Source of the DNA: Gammaproteobacteria bacterium
GTDB taxonomy: Bacteria > Pseudomonadota > Gammaproteobacteria > S012-40
Assembly: GCA_015491615.1 (NCBI GenBank)
Contig: WFVN01000131.1
Location: 1 to 8,269, forward strand
Direction: 5' to 3'
DNA length: 8,269 nt
The position numbers and the translations under genes are program-made. How positions within the stretch are numbered: position 1 is the stretch's first letter; the number at the start of each line of letters is the position of its first letter. Shown piece after piece: positions 5,394 through 8,269 of this stretch. The notes under the pieces were generated by a model, which searched no databases, was not told where the DNA came from, and saw only the letters and a program-made list of their open reading frames with translations.

Positions 5394-7759
5394 TGCGCCT
5401 GCGCCTCGCCAGCCGCCTGATCCTCGGCGTGGTGCTAGTGGAGGCGGTCATGCTTTCCTTGCTGGTGTGGAACAGCGTGCGTCTCATCGGCACCAGCCAT
5501 GCCCAGCTCCTGGAACAATCGGTGCGCGAGGACAGCCGCCTGCTTGCCGCCGCCCTCGCCGACGGCCTGGCCGCCGCCGACCGAGCAGTGATCGCCGATG
5601 CCTTGGCCCTCATCGGTGACCGCCGGGACCTGGCCTACGTCCTGGTGCGGAACCGAACGGGGCAGGAGATGGGCCGCATCGGTCGCGTCCCCGAGAACTT
5701 GGCCATCGACCGAAACTACGAAGAGGCCGAGGCCGACGGCATCTTCGACTGGCGCCAGCCGGTCTATCTCTACGGGCAGTACCTGGGCGAACTCAACGTC
5801 GGCTACGGCATCGAGCGGGTGGCCGCGCTGGTGGCCAAGACCCGCACCCAGAACACCTTCATCGCCGGGGTGGAAATCGCCGTCTCCCTGGTGGTCACCA
5901 TCTTCCTGGGGCTGTTTCTCACCCGCGGCCTGCGTCGCCTGGAGGAGGGCGCGCGGCGCCTGCGCGCGGGCGATTTGCAACATCGCATCCCTATCAGTGG
6001 TGAAGACGAGCTGGCCGACGTGGCGGCCGCCTTCAATGAGCTGGCCACCTACCTGGAGACCACCCAGGCGGCATTGAAACGCGAGCACGAGACCCTCAAG
6101 CGGCAGACCCGACGACTGGAGGACCTGGTCAACGGCGTCGGCGCGGTAATGGTGGAAGGCGACGCCGAGCGCCTTTGCCTCACCTACGTCACCCGGGAGG
6201 CCGAGCGCCTTCTGGGGTATTCGCGCGAGGCGTGGCTGGCGCCGGGGTTCGTGACGCAGGTCATCCACCCGGACGACCGCGACTGGGTGTTGCAGCAGAT
6301 CCGCGAACGGCTCGCCCAGGGGCAGTCCAGCCTCACCGACTTCCGCATGCAACACAAGGAAGGCCACGTCGTGTGGGTGCGGGCGGTGTTCAGCCGCGGC
6401 GGCGAGGATGGCCTGTGCCGGGGCATCCTCATGGACGTGAGCGAGCAGAAAGAGGCGGAGAACCGCATCGCCTACCTGGCCGACCACGATTCCCTCACCG
6501 GCCTCTATAACCGCCGGCGCTTCCAGGAAGAACTGGCGCACCAGATCGCCCTCGCGCAGCGGTTCGGCCACGACAGTGCCCTGCTGTTTATCGACCTGGA
6601 CGAGTTCAAATACGTCAACGACACCCTCGGCCACCGCAGCGGCGACGAATACCTCATCCGCGTGGCCCGCCTCCTCAAGGGTAGCCTTCGGGAGGTGGAC
6701 GTCATTGGTCGGCTGGGCGGGGACGAGTTCGCAGTCATCCTCCCCAACACCCCCGTCGAGGACGCCCAACGCCTGGCCGAGCAGCTCATCGACATCCTGC
6801 GCGCCAACCCTTACCAGGCGCACGGGCGCACTTTCCCCATCTCCGCCAGCATCGGCCTCGTCGCCTTCCCTTCCCAGGGACACCGCCCCGAGGAGCTGCT
6901 GGCCCTGGCCGACGCCGCCATGTACCGGGCCAAGGAACAGGGGCGGGGCGGGGTGCACCGGGTCACCCCGGAAGACACCGGCCTCGAGCCCATGCACGCC
7001 AAGGTGCATTGGGAGGAACGCATCCGCCATGCCATCGCCCACGACCGCTTCACCCTCCAGTTCCAGCCGGTGGTGCGCCTCGCCGACGACCAGGTGATGC
7101 ACTACGAGGTCCTCCTGCGCATGGTCGCCGAGGATGGCGGCCTCATCCCCCCGGGCGCCTTCATCAACACCGCCGAGCGTTTCGGCCTCATCGAAGACAT
7201 CGACCTGTGGGTGCTGGAGCGGGTCATCGCCTTGCAGGCCGAGCGCGGCACCGGTTGCACCCTGGCGGTGAACGTCTCCGGGCGCCACTTCGGCTCCACC
7301 CGTGTCCTCGACCACATCACCGCCGCCATCCGCCAGCACGGGGCCGATCCCCGTGACCTCATCTTCGAGATCACCGAGACCGCCGCCGTGGGCAACCTGG
7401 ACCAGGCGCGGGAATTCATCGAGGCCCTGCACGACATCGGTGCGCGCGTGGCCCTGGACGACTTCGGCGTCGGCTACGCCTCGTTCCAGTACCTCAAGCA
7501 CCTGCCGGTGGACATGGTGAAGATCGACGGCAGCTTCGTACGCCACCTGGACCGCGACCCCTTCGACTTCCGCTTCATCCGCGCCATCAACGACCTCGCC
7601 CGGGGGCTACACATGAGCACCGTGGCGGAGTTCGTGGAAAGCGAGCAGGTGCGCCTGCTCCTCAAGGAAATGGGCGTGGACATGGGGCAGGGTTACCACC
7701 TGGGCCGCCCCGCCCCCCTGGCGGCCCAGTCCACCCCGCGGGCCGAAGTGGGCCGCTGA
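5393..7759 (+). CDS. Membrane-bound HAMP-PAS-GGDEF-EAL c-di-GMP synthase/phosphodiesterase
   Basis: This 788-residue dual-domain enzyme should both make and break c-di-GMP. The order is TM1 (about 9-26), a periplasmic sensor region (to about 153), TM2 (about 156-176), HAMP (177-230), a coiled linker, PAS with a C-terminal PAC-like end (about 245-355), GGDEF (from DHDSLTGLYNR, 364-374) and EAL (about 542-775). The synthase active site GGDEF (442-446) is intact, and R433xxD436 sits 5 residues before it, as expected for the inhibitory I-site. In the EAL domain the signature is EVL (572-574), a tolerated variant. The other expected metal and catalytic residues are present: N627, E659, D689/D690, K710, E746 and Q766. 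Both activities are therefore predicted. ATG at 5393 overlaps the upstream stop (TGATG), with GGAG 8 nt before it; a TTG at 5390 would add one residue. Coupling to the PhnD-like gene suggests periplasmic ligand control. Confidence 0.94.
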   Translation: MRLRLASRLILGVVLVEAVMLSLLVWNSVRLIGTSHAQLLEQSVREDSRLLAAALADGLAAADRAVIADALALIGDRRDLAYVLVRNRTGQEMGRIGRVPENLAIDRNYEEAEADGIFDWRQPVYLYGQYLGELNVGYGIERVAALVAKTRTQNTFIAGVEIAVSLVVTIFLGLFLTRGLRRLEEGARRLRAGDLQHRIPISGEDELADVAAAFNELATYLETTQAALKREHETLKRQTRRLEDLVNGVGAVMVEGDAERLCLTYVTREAERLLGYSREAWLAPGFVTQVIHPDDRDWVLQQIRERLAQGQSSLTDFRMQHKEGHVVWVRAVFSRGGEDGLCRGILMDVSEQKEAENRIAYLADHDSLTGLYNRRRFQEELAHQIALAQRFGHDSALLFIDLDEFKYVNDTLGHRSGDEYLIRVARLLKGSLREVDVIGRLGGDEFAVILPNTPVEDAQRLAEQLIDILRANPYQAHGRTFPISASIGLVAFPSQGHRPEELLALADAAMYRAKEQGRGGVHRVTPEDTGLEPMHAKVHWEERIRHAIAHDRFTLQFQPVVRLADDQVMHYEVLLRMVAEDGGLIPPGAFINTAERFGLIEDIDLWVLERVIALQAERGTGCTLAVNVSGRHFGSTRVLDHITAAIRQHGADPRDLIFEITETAAVGNLDQAREFIEALHDIGARVALDDFGVGYASFQYLKHLPVDMVKIDGSFVRHLDRDPFDFRFIRAINDLARGLHMSTVAEFVESEQVRLLLKEMGVDMGQGYHLGRPAPLAAQSTPRAEVGR

Positions 7760-7816
7760 TGTTCGCCGGCACCGCACCCATCGCCCCGCAAGCCCTGGCG
7801 ACGGCCCGAATCCTGC

Positions 7817-7845
7817 TTGCACCCCCGGGGCAACGGCGATAACTT
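7817..7845 (+). promoter_or_regulatory. Weak candidate promoter upstream of rfbB
   Basis: TTGCAC (7817-7822) and TAACTT (7840-7845) are 17 bp apart in the 119-bp gap after the GGDEF-EAL gene. Each hexamer matches the consensus at only three positions, so this is tentative. The gap has no T-run terminator. Confidence 0.3.
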
Positions 7846-7878
7846 AACCCCACGACAAGCGCATCTCGCAGGGACCCC

Positions 7879-8269
7879 ATGAAACGGATTCTCGTCACCG
7901 GCGGCGCCGGCTTCATCGGCTCGGCCGTGGTCCGTCAGTACATCCAGGACACGGACGCCACCGTCGTCAACGTCGACAAGCTCACCTACTGCGCCAACCT
8001 GGACTCCCTGGGCGAGGCCCGCCGCCATCCCCGCCACCGCTTCGAACGGGTGGACATCACCGACCGGGCCGCCCTGGAGCGCGTCTTCCGCGAGCACCGG
8101 CCGCACGCGGTCATGCACCTGGCCGCCGAGTCGCACGTGGACCGCTCCATCCACGGCCCCGCCGACTTCGTCCACACCAACGTCACCGGCACCCTCACCC
8201 TCCTGGAAGTGGCTCGCGACTACTGGAACGCCCTGGACGGGGAGGAAAAGGCCGCCTTCCGCTTCCACC
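7879..8269 (+). CDS. rfbB: dTDP-glucose 4,6-dehydratase, 5' part
   Basis: This enzyme (RfbB/RmlB) converts dTDP-glucose to dTDP-4-keto-6-deoxyglucose, the second step of dTDP-L-rhamnose synthesis for O-antigen or exopolysaccharide. The 130 codons present carry the extended-SDR Rossmann motif TGGAGFIG (7-14), the subfamily segment NVDKLTYCANLDSL (31-44), the VDITD acidic region (58-62) and HLAAESHVDRSI (80-91), typical of RmlB. The catalytic YxxxK and the sugar-binding part lie beyond the window. An AGGGA (7870-7874) 4 nt before the ATG serves as ribosome site. It is probably the first gene of an rml operon, with rmlD/A/C expected to the right. The 119-bp gap suggests a separate transcription unit from the c-di-GMP gene, though both bear on cell surface behaviour. 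Confidence 0.94.
   Translation, partial: MKRILVTGGAGFIGSAVVRQYIQDTDATVVNVDKLTYCANLDSLGEARRHPRHRFERVDITDRAALERVFREHRPHAVMHLAAESHVDRSIHGPADFVHTNVTGTLTLLEVARDYWNALDGEEKAAFRFH

Noticed and set aside
5435..7546. 703-codon open frame antisense to the GGDEF-EAL gene
   Set aside because: It is a mirror of the codon bias in a GC-rich gene. Its translation is low-complexity (rich in V, G, H and D) with no domain, while the opposite strand encodes an intact enzyme with every catalytic motif.

Overview
This is a GC-rich (roughly 65%) proteobacterial chromosome segment. Gene content (a DnaX with a proteobacterial-type zinc module, a ~112-nt small SRP RNA, a YqhA/UPF0114 protein, and a rubrerythrin/Fe-S/DUF3501 cluster) fits a beta- or gammaproteobacterium, possibly an environmental chemolithotroph or denitrifier. 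I cannot place it more precisely from sequence alone. All parts look chromosomal; there is no transposase, integrase, phage gene, tRNA or CRISPR array.

Layout. (1) 1-1105, minus strand: the N-terminal 368 codons of dnaX (clamp-loader subunit gamma/tau), running off the left edge, where a perfect 30-bp inverted repeat makes the first ~30 bases suspect. (2) 1146-1257, minus: the SRP 4.5S RNA gene ffs just upstream of dnaX, with its own sigma70-type promoter. (3) 1318-1425: a back-to-back promoter region in which the ffs promoter and the rubrerythrin promoter carry the same 9-bp -35 block as an inverted repeat. (4) 1426-3851, plus: a rubrerythrin without a rubredoxin domain, then a hairpin terminator/attenuator, then a GlpC/HdrB-like Fe-S protein and a DUF3501 protein. 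This is probably a redox or oxidative-stress module whose real reaction is not known. (5) 3842-4429, minus: a YqhA-like four-helix membrane protein, convergent with DUF3501 and overlapping it by 10 bp. (6) 4521-7759, plus: a PhnD-type periplasmic binding protein translationally coupled (TGATG overlap) to a membrane-bound HAMP-PAS-GGDEF-EAL protein. This looks like a ligand-sensing c-di-GMP signalling pair. (7) 7879-8269, plus: the start of rfbB/rmlB (dTDP-glucose 4,6-dehydratase), probably the first gene of a dTDP-rhamnose/surface polysaccharide locus that continues outside the window.

The best candidates for underexplored biology are the rubrerythrin/Fe-S/DUF3501 unit and the PhnD-like sensor coupled to a dual-domain c-di-GMP enzyme. 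Neither is a wholly new architecture. Everything else is ordinary housekeeping sequence.
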